A stretch of 64,000 nt of DNA from Sophora flavescens (Eukaryota > Streptophyta > Magnoliopsida > Fabales > Fabaceae): assembly GCA_030762895.1 (NCBI GenBank), contig CM061065.1:78749607-78813606 (forward strand), given 5' to 3'. Position 1 is the stretch's first letter; each line of letters begins with the position of its first letter. The notes beneath the pieces are model-generated. The model was not told the origin of the DNA and did not search any database. It saw only the letters and a list, made by a program, of their open reading frames with translations. Both the position numbers and the translations under genes were made by a program. Of the stretch, positions 36,201-46,664 are shown piece by piece.

Positions 36201-36282
36201 ATTCGTATATGATTATGAACAAGATTTTTAATAAGCAATTATTTATATTTATCAATTTATCATTTTTTATTTTCAATATACA

Positions 36283-36404
36283 TATTAGATTTTAGGCCCA
36301 ACTCAATCTCAAAAGCTAGTTAATGGGATAGGGATTGTCCACTCCTTATAACCTCTTATTAGACATTATCTCTAGTCAATATGGGACTTGGGTTTTTTCC
36401 AATA
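36283..36404 (-). repeat. 3' LTR of the TRIM
   Basis: 122 bp. It matches 37085-37207 (AACCTCTTATTAGACATTATC versus AGCTCTTATTAGACACTATC) with perhaps 15-20% divergence, so the element is old. Confidence 0.75.
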
Positions 36405-36438
36405 CACCCCCTCACGTCCAGCACTATTGGGCTTGGTG

Positions 36439-37039
36439 TAGGGATGTAAATGGGGCGGGTTGAGTACGGGTAGTAACCCCCCACTACCCGCACCGTTGGA
36501 TGAATTTTGTCCCCGTCCCCGCCCCAGATCCCTGCGGGTATCCATTTTACGTGTTTTAAATAAATTTATCAATATTTGTGGGTATCCACGGATATTCAAA
36601 CACCTCAAAAAAAATTTTTATTCAAACATGAATTTCAGACTATTTCTGCCAATCAGACTTGATTTGAGTTCCTTGCTGCTACAAGAAATTTTTATGTGTT
36701 TGAAAAGTATTATAGTAAATATACTAAACAATATGATATATAAACAGTATAATAATACATGTCATGAAAGAGTGATGAAAGGGTAAAGAGGCTTGGGAAT
36801 GATAGGGTTTGGGTGTTGCAGAAGTCAAATTTCATAAACAAAATAAGGACACTTAAAAAATTAGGGCATTTGGTTTATATATTTAAAGGGGTATTTTATT
36901 TATTTTACCTTAGCGGGTATCCGTGGGTATGGACAGCACACTATCCGTCCCTGCCCCATTAATAAGCGAGTAGAGAAAATATCCCCGATATCCATTAAGG
37001 TGCTCATTTTCTATCCGTTGCAGATATTATACATCCCTA
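36439..37039. mobile_element. hAT-type MITE nested in the TRIM
   Basis: The left end TAGGGATGTAAATGGGGCGG and the right end ...TACATCCCTA form terminal inverted repeats (TAGGGATGTA). 8-bp flanks GCTTGGTG (36431-36438) and TCTTGGTG (37040-37047) agree at seven of eight bases, as hAT elements require. The GCGGGTATCC-type subterminal sequence is common in plant hAT MITEs. No transposase frame. Confidence 0.8.
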
Positions 37040-37073
37040 TCTTGGTGGTGGCCCAACAATGGATCTATGATAA

Positions 37074-37084
37074 CTCTGATACCA
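37074..37084 (-). other. Primer-binding site of the TRIM (Met-tRNA)
   Basis: Minus-strand TGGTATCAGAG follows the 5' LTR end directly, in the sequence TAATATGGTATCAGAG. Confidence 0.8.
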
Positions 37085-37207
37085 TATTACATTTTTGGGT
37101 CAAACTCAATCCCAAAAACCAGCTCATGGGATGAGGATTGCCCACTACTTATAAGCTCTTATTAGACACTATCTCTAATTAATACAAGACTTGAGTTTTT
37201 TTCAATA
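37085..37207 (-). repeat. 5' LTR of the TRIM
   Basis: 123 bp. The minus strand begins TATTGAAAAAAACTCAAG and ends CAAAAATGTAATA. Confidence 0.75.
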
Positions 37208-37212
37208 ATACA

Positions 37213-37816
37213 AATTAAATAAACTTAATCCCCCTCTCGGGCCGACACAGTTACACACTAGTTTTGAGATATGTGAAGTAAAAGGAAAATTAAATTTATT
37301 TTTGCTATTTTTCTATACAAGTCAAATATTGTGAAGTTCCATATTTTAATAGCAATTGCTGAGCTGATAGCATAGGACAGAGAGAGAACTCAAGTTTCAA
37401 CATTCTGATCCATATATGACATCCCATTTCAACTGCAGCATTAAGCCTCCACCAACTGCAATCCTTTTCTTTAAGATTATTCTCAGAAAAAGTGTTAAAG
37501 ATGGAAAGCTTGTAAGCATTCTTATCTGCATATTTCCATTTTTCTTTGGAAATTTTACACTGAAGAAGAGGCTGCATAATCAGGAGTGTCTGTAGGTGAC
37601 TAATATATCACGCAAGTGTTTGCTTACTAGTTACTTCGCATGCACTTCTGGGTCATCAGCAACTCAGCATGCTTAGTTCTGAATTTACCTTTTAATGAAT
37701 TTGAATTGATTAACAAATAGCAGGAAGTCATTTATCAGTGATTAGGAAAAGACAAGTGAGTTTATGTTTTCTATGTCAAGCTTTCATTAAGCATACTAAC
37801 AGAAAGTTCTTTGCAG
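37213..37816. other. Non-coding stretch before the B3 remnant
   Basis: No confident gene. A 90-codon minus-strand frame (37577-37305) has no motif I recognise. The last bases, TTCTTTGCAG (37807-37816), look like an intron acceptor, so part of this may be an old intron of the B3 gene. Confidence 0.4.
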
Positions 37817-38400
37817 AAGATCCCAAACAATTTCACTAGGAAATATGGTGGCGGTATGTCATACCCAGTGTTTCTCAAGCCTCCAGATGGCACTGAATGG
37901 AAATTATATTGGACTAAAAATGATCATGATGAGATTTGGTTTCAAAAAGGTTGGAAAGATTTTGCTACATATTACTCCCTAGATCATGGGCTTTTGGTGT
38001 TACATCTTAGCCCAACCCGTTATATATACTTTCAAAAACTGTTAGGCTCTGGTCTCATGGTGCTAAAAAATATATAACTTGATGCAGTGTGTGCCAGCTG
38101 ATTTTGTCAGAAAGTACTTGAATTGCAACGAGCGGAATGTGATGTTACAGATTGCAAAGAAATTGTGGCCTTTAAAGTTGCTAAATTATCCATACAATAC
38201 TTCAACCAAAATGTCTGGTGGCTGGTCCTAATTTGCGGAAGAAAGTAAATTACAAGCTGGAGATGTTTGTATCTTTGAGCTCATTAACAGAGAAGATTCA
38301 GTGCTGGATGTTCACATTCTTAGAGGCTAAAATTAGGCAATTTCCATTAGGAGCTTTTAAATCAAGTGATTTTGTGATGATGTATCACCCCTCTTGCTAG
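37817..38400 (+). pseudogene. B3-domain (REM/VRN1-like) transcription factor remnant
   Basis: After an acceptor-like TTTGCAG the frame reads KIPNNFTRKYGGG, then PVFLKPPDGTEWKLYW and WFQKGWKDFATYYSLDHG. This is the DNA-binding B3 fold of plant REM proteins. The match stops near 38000, before the last strands. A second B3 domain in another frame starts at 38091 (VPADFVRKYL) and runs through MSGGWS, a TAA at 38229, then LQAGDVCIFELINREDSVLDV to a stop near 38331. The two domains are separated by a short non-homologous piece where a linker or intron would be. Nuclear DNA-binding would be the family role. The nonsense codon, frame change and missing N-terminus make it a pseudogene. It is the only host-type gene trace in the window. 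Confidence 0.75.
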
Positions 38401-40042
38401 AATTGAACTTTTATTGTAACTAATCCTGGAATATGCGAACATATATATATATTGACCTTGTAAGTTAATCCTTTAAATATGTGAAGCAGTAGTGTTTGTC
38501 CAGGTATTCAGAATTTTATTTTTGTTTCGTGTTTTATCACTTCATTGTTGAGTGTTGTCATACAAATTCATTCACTACCAATCAACTAGCCTAGAGTAAT
38601 TCTTAGCTAGACACTACTGAGATAGTCATTCAAATCATTATTTAGTATACATAATGTTCTGGTTTATATCTATTCCTAAACTATTTGAAATTTTTTAAAT
38701 ATGTCCCTAAATTTAAAAAATATATAATTTGGTCCCCAAACACAAACAAATTTGTAATTGGATTCCTCATACATTTTTTTTTGTTAGGATTGTGTTAAAG
38801 TTCCAAAAAGTACAGGAACTATTTAAGTTTTCCTAAAAAGTATAAGGATGTATTTGAATTTTTCTTAGAAGTTTATGGACCCACAAATGACAAGTGGATG
38901 GATCACTTAACGCTTAATTAACGAAACCCTAATGAAAAAGTGTATAAGGGATCTAATTACAATTTTTAACGTGTTAGGACCCAATTACAAATTTTTAAAG
39001 TTTAGAGCGTTTAGCAACTTATTTAAATATTCTAAATAGTTCAAGAACCAACAGATTAATTAAACCTAAAGATGTGGGAACTATAATTAAAATGCAACTA
39101 TTAGGACGTGTGAATGAGCTTATAGATAATTTATTTTGGCTTATCTTACTATACACTTTTAAACAGTTATTTGGAAGTGTTTATAATTAAAAATAATTTA
39201 TGACTTTTTGGTAAACTCTTTTTAACTTATTTCAATAAACTTGTCAAAATTTTTTTTATGGAATAAGCTTAAAAAGTTTAAATGAAGGTGATATGCTCAA
39301 TGATAAGTGTTTATTGATTAAACGTTTAATTAAGTTACTTAATAAAACGTGCTCTTAACATAATTGCAAGTGTTTAAAAGATGATGTGTTAAATTGTGCC
39401 TAATTCTGGACTTGTATTGAATTTAAATGTTCTCGAGAGCAAGTCTGGATCATTACTATTTTTTATCATTGTAATTACTCGATCTGATTATGAACTCTTA
39501 TTCACCGTACTGTGAAATGTGAATCTTCGTCTCAGAAAATGTGTGTCTGTTACGTTATACCAAAACAGCTAAAAGATTGATGACCATTAGTTTCTAGTAA
39601 CTTATGTTCATGAAATGTGCCTTGTTTGCTATCAGATTTTGTCCTGCCCTACTTGCCATTGGTTTCACTACATTAATTTTCTTTATCTAGTCTTTTGTAG
39701 TATCCTTTAGATTAATTTGTTACTGTCAAGCTAGATCAATGCTTTAAAGTTTAAATACGTTGTGGATATGTAAAAGATCATCACAGATATTTATTGTTAG
39801 TTTATGTCATGGTCTAATATTTTTTGTGTTTTAAGAACTAGTTGATTGAAAATTTTCTAGTTTACGAAAGGGGAAGATGCGTCAACCCTTAAATCTGCAT
39901 TCTCTTAGATTTTTTGAAAATGTTTTAGACTTTCAACACCCACTTTTATCTAGTTTTTTTTGGTCAATTCATATTTGAACCATTCGTAGCTAGGAGATTT
40001 TCCGTACACCACTTGCTCCATTGGTCGACCTTAATTATTTGT
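38401..40042. other. AT-rich intergenic DNA
   Basis: No gene, RNA gene or LTR seen. It includes a candidate inverted-repeat element at 38661-39066; the remainder (39067-40042) has no structure I can name. Confidence 0.5.
38661..39066. mobile_element. Candidate MITE with degenerate long inverted repeats
   Basis: The left end (GGTTTATATC...CTAAACTATTTGAAAT, then AATTTGTAATTGGATTCCT) and the reverse complement of the right end (GGTTTAATTAATC...TGAACTATTTAGAAT, then AATTTGTAATTGGGTCCT) run parallel over about 120 bases with many differences. No clear target duplication was found. Confidence 0.4.
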
Positions 40043-40416
40043 TTAATAAAAGGTTAAAATGCAGTTTCAGTCCCTCAAGTTTTTTACTTTGGTGAAATTG
40101 GTCCCTCAACTTTTTTTTTGACGAATTTAGTCCTCCTAATTTTCTAATGTTGCAAAAATCATCCGTCCATCATCTTCTCATCCAAAATATAACAGAAGTA
40201 GGTGATGTGACAAACGTGTGTCAGCATGGCATCCAAGTGCCAGTTCCATGTGTCACCATATAATAAAAAAAAATAAAAATTAAGTTTAAAAACCTTTTTT
40301 TTATCGTATCATATGATGTACACATGATTGAAGATCATCTTCTTCTTTCGGAATGCATCTATTCCTTTGAATTGTTTGAGATAACAAAACCCAAATCTTC
40401 AATCCTTAGAAATTAA

Positions 40417-40629
40417 ATGGGAAATCAAATTGATATGCGATTCTCATTCTCTGTCTCGATCTTCTCCTTTTTATTCTCGTTATCGCGCTCCTTCTCAATC
40501 AAGATCCTTCTCTTCTTCGACTGGTGGTGGAATGCGAAGAACAGGGAAGGCGAGGTCACGACTGGTGGTGCTCCTGTGAGTGTGTGGAGTTCCAAAGACG
40601 AGGCAACGACTCAGAGGCGGCGCACGTGA
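40417..40629 (+). CDS. Small ORF inside the MULE, possible captured fragment
   Basis: 70 codons, ATG to TGA. A hydrophobic/Ser-Phe-rich stretch (residues about 8-34, FSVSIFSFLFSLSRSFSIK) is followed by a polar tail with VWSSKDEATTQRRR. I do not recognise the protein. The G+C rise from 40490 to 40760 against AT-rich surroundings, in the middle of a MULE, is what a Pack-MULE capture would look like. It may also be non-coding. Confidence 0.3.
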   Translation: MGNQIDMRFSFSVSIFSFLFSLSRSFSIKILLFFDWWWNAKNREGEVTTGGAPVSVWSSKDEATTQRRRT

Positions 40630-40870
40630 TGAGACCAACCTGGAGCTGTTCTGACACGGTGATTGGGTAGCGGCTCACAATTATTGTCGGTGCGGGCAAG
40701 GAGGACGCGACTGTACTTGGGATGGTGGCGTACGATTGTGACGGCAGGGCAGGACGATGGTGGTATGCACGTCTGAGTGACTGAGTCTAAGTAGAAGTTG
40801 TCTTAGCATGTCAATTGTCTCATCAGTTGTATCATTTAGTCATGGCTGAGTCTGAGTAGAAGTTGGTCTA

Positions 40871-42532
40871 TGATGGGCTCCGGCAAGCGTACCGGATCAA
40901 AGCAAGTAATAATAAAACGGTGAGAAACCGAGTATCGAACTCAGATATTGGGAAACCAATTGTCACTTCACAAATTAGACAACTATTTAGACTGAGAAAT
41001 AGGTGTGAAAAGATTTCAAGAAAATAAAAGAAACAATAAAATAAAATCAAGTATTTTTGGGATTTTAAATATGGAAAAAGAGATTTCCAGGAATTGGGTT
41101 ACCAACAAGACTGCTCATGCTACTAAATTGACTACCCCTCTTGTTAATTATCAAAATTACTCTGGAGGTGAATTTATCCTAAATAAGTTAATGTTCCCTC
41201 TCGAGATACAAGAACCGTGTCCAATTAAACCAACCCCTACTCTAGTGGTAATTGTATTTAAATTGAACCCATTAAGGTTCGTGACAATTCAATGGTACCC
41301 TCGAAGGACCGCTTCTAACTCTCGTGATTTAAGTCCTAAGTTCGATCCCTATAGATCCAATACCTAAGTTCACTGCTAGGTTCGTCCTTAGAGTATCTAT
41401 GACATGCAAATAAGTGCGCACCAAATTCACAAGTAATTCATGCAATAGGAATCAAATCCAAAGCAAATTGTAATTAACAAAGGGAAAACATCAATTCGTA
41501 ACTTAAAATAGGTCTTGGGCATAGCCCCAATTCCTAGAAATAAAAACAACTACTCAAGCATTGCCATAGTCATGGCAACCTTGAATAACAAAAGCATAAA
41601 AAAAACCTAAGAGAAGAGAAGAAATTAAGAAGAAGAGAAATCCTAATTTTTACCTAAGGTAGCAGCCCAGTGGATCCCCTATTTTCGAGCCTTAGAGTCC
41701 TATTTATAATGTAGGGTAACTTGGGATTAAAGCTGTTACAAAATCAGATCAAATCAGTAATTAAATTTTCAGATTTTTCGCTTCACGGTCGTGATGCGTG
41801 TCACGGCCAGGCCGTGATGCCTGTCACAGCCAGGCCGTGACGGATTCTGTCTTGGAAAACTTGGCATTGTTTGGCCTGTCACGGCCTGGCCGTGATGGCC
41901 ATCACGACCTGGCCGTGACAGGTGCTGACTTGTGTACTTTTCTTTTCAGCCTTGCTCGATCATGGCAGTGATGGCTGTCACAACTAAGCCGTGATGGACT
42001 CTGTTTGACTCAGTTTTCTTGATTTTCAAGCTCTGTCTTCATGCAAGCTCCCTCATGGTTGATCATGAACATTTTAATCTTCGTTTCCAAATCAATATCT
42101 CCAAATTAATTGTCAAATCTTATCACATCCTTTATTGTTGTGATAGGCAATTATTATCCAAATCCAAAAAGATTTGGATCCAATCTTTTATCTCAATGTC
42201 AATTGAATTATCTTTTAATCATAATAATTCAAATCCAAATTGATTTGGATTCAAATCCATCATGTGGGCCCTTGCAATTTACTTGACAATCTTCAATTTA
42301 ATTGATTTCCATTCTTTTCTTCTTGATACTTTCCTAAAAATCAAAAATAAGAATAATATCAGAAAATTAATCAAAATCTAATTAAAATTAATTAAACACA
42401 TACATTGACTCTAAAATAACCAAAATAGGAAAACCAAGTCTAATGTGGACTAAATCAAGCATTCAACAAAATTTAATTGATGAAATTCACTCTAAAATAA
42501 TAGATAAAACATGATAAGCCAGTGGATTATCA
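40871..42532 (-). repeat. 3' LTR of the Athila-like LARD
   Basis: 1662 bp, near-identical to 45033-46664. TATA box on the minus strand at 41710-41701 (ATTATAAATA). Upstream of it (41780-42000) lies an array of TCACGGCC/GGCCGTGA inverted motifs. No genes. Confidence 0.9.
41780..42000. repeat. CACGGCC/GGCCGTG motif array in the 3' LTR
   Basis: At least six CACGG-type half sites in both orientations (for example GTCACGGCCAGGCCGTGATG and CACGGCCTGGCCGTGATGGC). The array ends about 70 bases upstream of the TATA box on the minus strand. The copy in the 5' LTR (45938-46130) has lost one unit. Confidence 0.85.
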
Positions 42533-43891
42533 TAATACCCCAAAGTTAAACTTTGCTTGTCCTCAAGCAAAGTAAAACTCAAAAAGACCCAGAATTTGGT
42601 AAGCTCAATGGACTCAATTAATTTCGCACAAATTTCATGCAATTTTATCAATTCAATTTTTCTTCAATGTTTCCCCCTTCACATCAATGTAATCCCCACA
42701 TTCATTTACTTTAAACAATTGAGAATTTAATCATTCATGCAATTATTAATCTAGGTAAAGGGTTCGAGTTACACACAAAAGGGAGATCACTAATTTCAAA
42801 CATTTGCCTTCCTCACAAGGGCATTTAATAATTTACTCATTCGCTCAATTTGTCTAGGCTATCAACTTTCACTCAATTTCACATTTCAAGAGCACTTTCC
42901 ATGAATTTGATTTTCATCTCAAATAAAGTTCCTACGAAAACATGCAAACATCATCAAATGGTCTTTCATAGGTTGTAATGTGGCCTGGCTAATGGTATGA
43001 TATATAAAGGTGCTAGGCTTTACATCCTAGGAATTAAGAGAGCATGAAACTTTTTACACTATTATTTTCACTCTAATTCCTTTTTCCATTTTTCTTTTTG
43101 ACGCTTTGGGTGGCTAAAACCTATTTCCTTTGACACCCTTTTATTTTGCCCTTTTTTGGCATTTTTTATTTTTCTTCTTTTTCTTTTTCCCTTTCGCCTT
43201 AGGCTTCAACCTATATTTTTATCTTTATCTCAACCCAAAATAACATATCGAACCCTTGTAGCAACCCCAAACTTAGTTTCCTTCAACCCTTGTCTTGCTA
43301 AGCATCCATGCTCTCCTAAATCCTAAGATTGGGTTAACATGGTTTTTCCGGATTTTTGGCTTATAACATAAGGTCATCAAGAAACAATAGGCTATTAGGC
43401 TCAATGTGGCTAACTAGGGAACATGCATTAGGGATGGTCCTTTTTAGGCCAAGTAGCTATTTCAAAGAAAATTGCCTAAATCATTTGATGCAAACATATA
43501 AACATGCAAACCATGAAGAGATTCAAGCAAATCCGGGAAAGTGTAACTTAAAAGTGATTCACACAATTCAAAAACATTGTTGGAGGCTCAAATTCCTCAC
43601 CTGGACATTTTTCGCAAATTGTTTGACTGAGATACAATCCCTAATGTGTGCTTCTCTTCACCCCAAACTTATCATAAATTATGCAATCACAATAAAATTT
43701 CTCAAAGTTCAATTTTCAATTTTTCACATGGGGATCAATTTTCAAATCATTAGGGAAATCATCAAAAATCAATATTTATCATGCAATCCATTTATGCTAA
43801 ATTTAATAAAATCCATTCAAGCTCACCGACAGAAGACTCCCACACATATGACTCAAATAAAGAAAAGCAAAAAAATTAAAAAGAGAAGGGT
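42533..43891 (-). other. 3' internal region of the Athila-like LARD with purine tract and hairpin
   Basis: Next to the 3' LTR the minus strand reads AACTTTGGGGTATTA, the purine tract, preceded by a perfect 10-bp stem hairpin at 42573-42550 (ACTTTGCTTG, loop AGGA, CAAGCAAAGT). Further copies of AAGTTTGGGG are at about 43275 and 43670 (minus strand). The region parallels 61500-62709 of the Athila element in order and sequence. A 179-codon plus-strand frame (43356-43895) is antisense to the element and is treated as chance. Confidence 0.7.
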
Positions 43892-44890
43892 TTAGAAAAA
43901 CTCATTGAAGACGCTTCCACCCGGATCCCATAGCCTGTGGTAAAAAGACCAAGAGATGCCCAAGATGTAAGACCTTCCTCCCGGATCCCATGACTTGTGG
44001 ATTGGAGATGGAAGAAGCAAGTGTGATGAGATTTCATTGACTTCTTTAAGTGATATGATGAGCTCACTTCCTCCTGGGTCAAATGGTAAGTCACATACTC
44101 CAAGAATAGCCTTTATGTAATTAGTTTCTTCATGAAGCACTAGAACCATAACTTCTTGAGGCGACCTTAGAGCCTTTGCCGCTGTTGATGAAAACTCCCA
44201 ATTCTCAGGCAATGACTTGAACTCCAAAGTTGGTATTTTCACAAAGTAATGTTGTAGACAAATAGACGGTACCAACTTTGTTATATCCAAACATGCATGC
44301 AAACCAACATGCTTATCCAACTCAGAATTTTTAGGTTCCTCAATAGGAATGGTGAGAGAAGTATTTTCCATATGATTGGTCTCTTTTGTCCCTTGCAAAG
44401 GAACAATAGGATATATTTCCTCCTTGCACTCCTCTTCATGATCCTCTCCTCTTGAATCATCTTCCACCACCATTTCATCTTCATTCACGTCCATGCTAGC
44501 AAATAGATTCTCTTCAATTTGAATTCGATGCTGCTTTTCTGCTAGTAATTTAGAAAATTCACTAGCTTGTTCTTCTAACTTTTGAAAGTTGTCACTTAGC
44601 GATGTCGCTATCTTACTAGCATTTTCCCCTGCTCGCATTTCAGCCCTCTGAATCATGGAACTAACTTCCTCCTAGATACACTTTATGCTCAAGCTCAAAG
44701 GATAAGCATCTATATCCCAAAGAATCTCTAGCAAATCGGGATCCAGCTCGAAGTATGGTGGTGGTTGCAAAGATGACAAATAGGATTTTCATTCCTCTTT
44801 GGAGTATATCTTCACGTGCTTATCAGTGATACCATCAAACACAATCCAATCAAGTTGATATTCCCAAGTTGGATAGTAACGATAGTCCAT
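43892..44890 (-). pseudogene. Unassigned ORF of the Athila-like LARD (about 332 codons, two stops)
   Basis: A single frame runs from an ATG at 44890 (MDYRYYPTWEYQLDWIVFDG) to 43892, with in-frame TGA at 44791-44789 and TAG at 44674-44672. From 44656 it is open for 254 residues. Visible parts: a helical, coiled-coil-like stretch (residues about 85-125, NFQKLEEQASEFSKLLAEKQ), an acidic linker rich in Glu/Asp (130-165), a middle part with HYFVKIPTLEFKSLPENWEF, and three DPGG motifs near the C-terminus (PFDPGGSE, SWDPGGRS, LWDPGGSV). It is not a gag, protease or RT sequence that I recognise. It sits where gag would be, right behind the primer site. Confidence 0.55.
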
Positions 44891-45008
44891 GTGTTTCATC
44901 AACCTTGCACAAACAAAACTCAAAAGAAAAGGTCAAATATATACAAATACAAATTAAAAAGACTAAAGTAGTTGCCTCATTTGTTACTAATGATATTGGT
45001 ATTACCAA

Positions 45009-45026
45009 TCCTCGGCAACGGCGCCA
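45009..45026 (-). other. Primer-binding site (Asp-tRNA type) of the Athila-like LARD
   Basis: Minus-strand TGGCGCCGTTGCCGAGGA agrees with the Athila-type consensus TGGCGCCGTTGCCGGGGA except for one base. It starts six bases from the LTR end. Confidence 0.85.
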
Positions 45027-45032
45027 AAAACT

Positions 45033-46664
45033 TGATGGGCTTCGGCAAGCGTACAGGATCGAAGCAAGTAATAATAAAACGGTGAGAAACCGAGTATCGA
45101 ACTCGGGGATTGGGAAACGAAGTGTATCTTCACAAATTAGACAACTATTTAGACTGAGAAATAGGTGTGAAAAGATTTCAAGAAAATAAAAGAAACAATA
45201 AAATAAAATAAAGTATTTTTGGGATTTTAAATATAAAAAAGAGATTTCCAGGAATTGGGTTACCAACAAGACTGCTCATGCTACTAAATTGACTACCCCT
45301 CTTGTTAATTATCAAAATTACCCTGAAGGTGAATTTATCCTAAATAAGTTAATGTTCCCTCTCGAGATATAAGAACCGTGTCCAATTAAACCAACCCCTA
45401 CTCTCGTGGTAATTGTATTTAAATTGAACCCATTAAGATTCGTGACAATTAAATGGTACCCTCGAAGGACCACTTCTAACTCTCGTGATTTAAGTCCTAA
45501 GTTCGATCCCTATAGATCCAATACCTAAGTTCACCGCTAGGTTCGTCCTTAGAGTGTCTATGACATGCAAATAAGTGCGCACCAAATTCACACGTAATTC
45601 ATGCAATATGAATCAAATTGAAAGCAAATTGTAATTAACAATGGGAAAGCATCAATTCATAACATAAAACAGGTCTTGGGCATAGCTCCAATTCCTAGAA
45701 ATAAAAACAACTACTCAAGCATTGTCATGGTCGTGGCAACCTTGAATAACAAAAGCATAAAAAAACCTAAGAGAAGAGAAGAAATTAAGAAGAAGAGAAA
45801 TCCTAATTTTTGCCTAAGGTATCAGCCTAGTGGATCCCCTATTTTCGAGCCTTAGAGTCCTATTTATAATGTAGGGTAACTAGGGATTAAGCTGTTACAA
45901 AATCAGATCAAATCAGCAATTAAATTTCAGATTTTTCGCGTCACGACCGTGATGCCTGTCACGGCCAGGCCGTGACGGATTCTGTCTTAGAAAACTTGGC
46001 ATTGTTTGGCCTGTCCCGACCGTGATGGCCATCACGGCCTGGCCGTGACAGGTTCTGACTTCTGTGTACTTTTCTTTTCAGCCTTGCTCGATCATGGCCG
46101 TGATGGCTGTCATGGCTAAGCCGTGATGGGCTCTGTTTGGCTCAGTTTTCTTGCTTTTCAAGCTCCGTCTTCATGCAAGCTCCATCATGGTTGATCATGA
46201 ACATTTTAATCTTCGTTTCCAAATCAATATCTCCAAATTAATTGCCAAATCTTATCATATCCTTTATTGTTGTGATAGGCGATTATTATCCAAATTCAAA
46301 AAGATTTGGATCCAATCTTTTATCTCAATGCCAATTGAATTATCTTTTAATCATAATAATTCAAATCCAAATTGATTTGGATTCAAATCCATCATGTGGG
46401 CCCTTGCAATTTACTTGGATCTCTTCAATTTAATTTATTTCCATTCTTTTCTTCTTGATACTTTCCTAAAAATCAAAAATAAAAATAATATCAGAAAATT
46501 AATCAAAATCTAATTAAAATTAATTAAATACAGACATTGACTCAAAAATAACCAAAATAGGAAAACAAAGTCTAATTTGGGCTAAATCAAGCATTCAACA
46601 AAATTTAATTGATGAAATCCGCTCTAAAATAATAGATAAAACATGATAAAACAGTGGATTATCA
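45033..46664 (-). repeat. 5' LTR of the Athila-like LARD
   Basis: 1632 bp. The TATA box is at 45870-45861 and the CACGGCC array at 45938-46130. It differs from the 3' LTR by scattered substitutions and the loss of part of the array. GTCTA follows at 46665-46669. Confidence 0.9.
45861..45870 (-). promoter_or_regulatory. TATA box of the Athila-like LARD promoter
   Basis: Minus-strand ATTATAAATA within ACATTATAAATAGGAC. The CACGGCC array lies immediately upstream of it. Confidence 0.6.

Larger units (their letters stand above)
36283..37207 (-). mobile_element. TRIM (terminal-repeat retrotransposon in miniature) with atypical LTR ends
   Basis: Two direct repeats (37207-37085 and 36404-36283) flank a Met-tRNA primer site (37084-37074) and a purine-rich GACGTGAGGGGGTG tract (about 36405-36418). 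ATACA lies directly outside both ends (36278-36282 and 37208-37212). That places the LTR ends at TATTG and TAATA rather than TG and CA. Without the nested MITE the element is about 320 bp and non-coding. Confidence 0.75.
40871..46664 (-). mobile_element. Athila-like non-autonomous LTR retrotransposon (LARD)
   Basis: LTRs 46664-45033 (5') and 42532-40871 (3') are direct repeats with TG...CA ends (TGATAATCCACTG to GCCCATCA). GTCTA flanks the element on both sides (40866-40870 and 46665-46669). The primer site is of the Asp-tRNA type (45026-45009), as in Athila. The internal 2.5 kb has one broken ORF of unknown family and a 3' part that resembles the 3' part of the Athila element at 61500-62709. 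There is no gag, RT or integrase of the usual kind. Confidence 0.9.

Noticed and set aside
35562..36276. Overlapping minus-strand frames with repeated peptides (YKHLVPP, SFIFYLFK)
   Set aside because: They are the 232-bp tandem unit read through; AT-rich and with no start context.
37305..37577. 90-codon minus-strand frame between TRIM and B3 remnant
   Set aside because: No motif and no neighbour supports it; kept only as a remark in the non-coding stretch.
38661..39066. Naming the inverted-repeat element as a second MULE
   Set aside because: Ends are degenerate and no 9-bp duplication was found, so it is listed only as a candidate MITE.
43356..43895. 179-codon plus-strand frame and its partner at 61770-61204, both antisense to Athila-type elements, sharing HAN..EIQ.NPGKCNLKVI
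   Set aside because: The DNA is homologous, but indels between the two are not in threes, so the peptides lose similarity after about 33 residues. This fits shared non-coding 3' sequence rather than a kept antisense protein.
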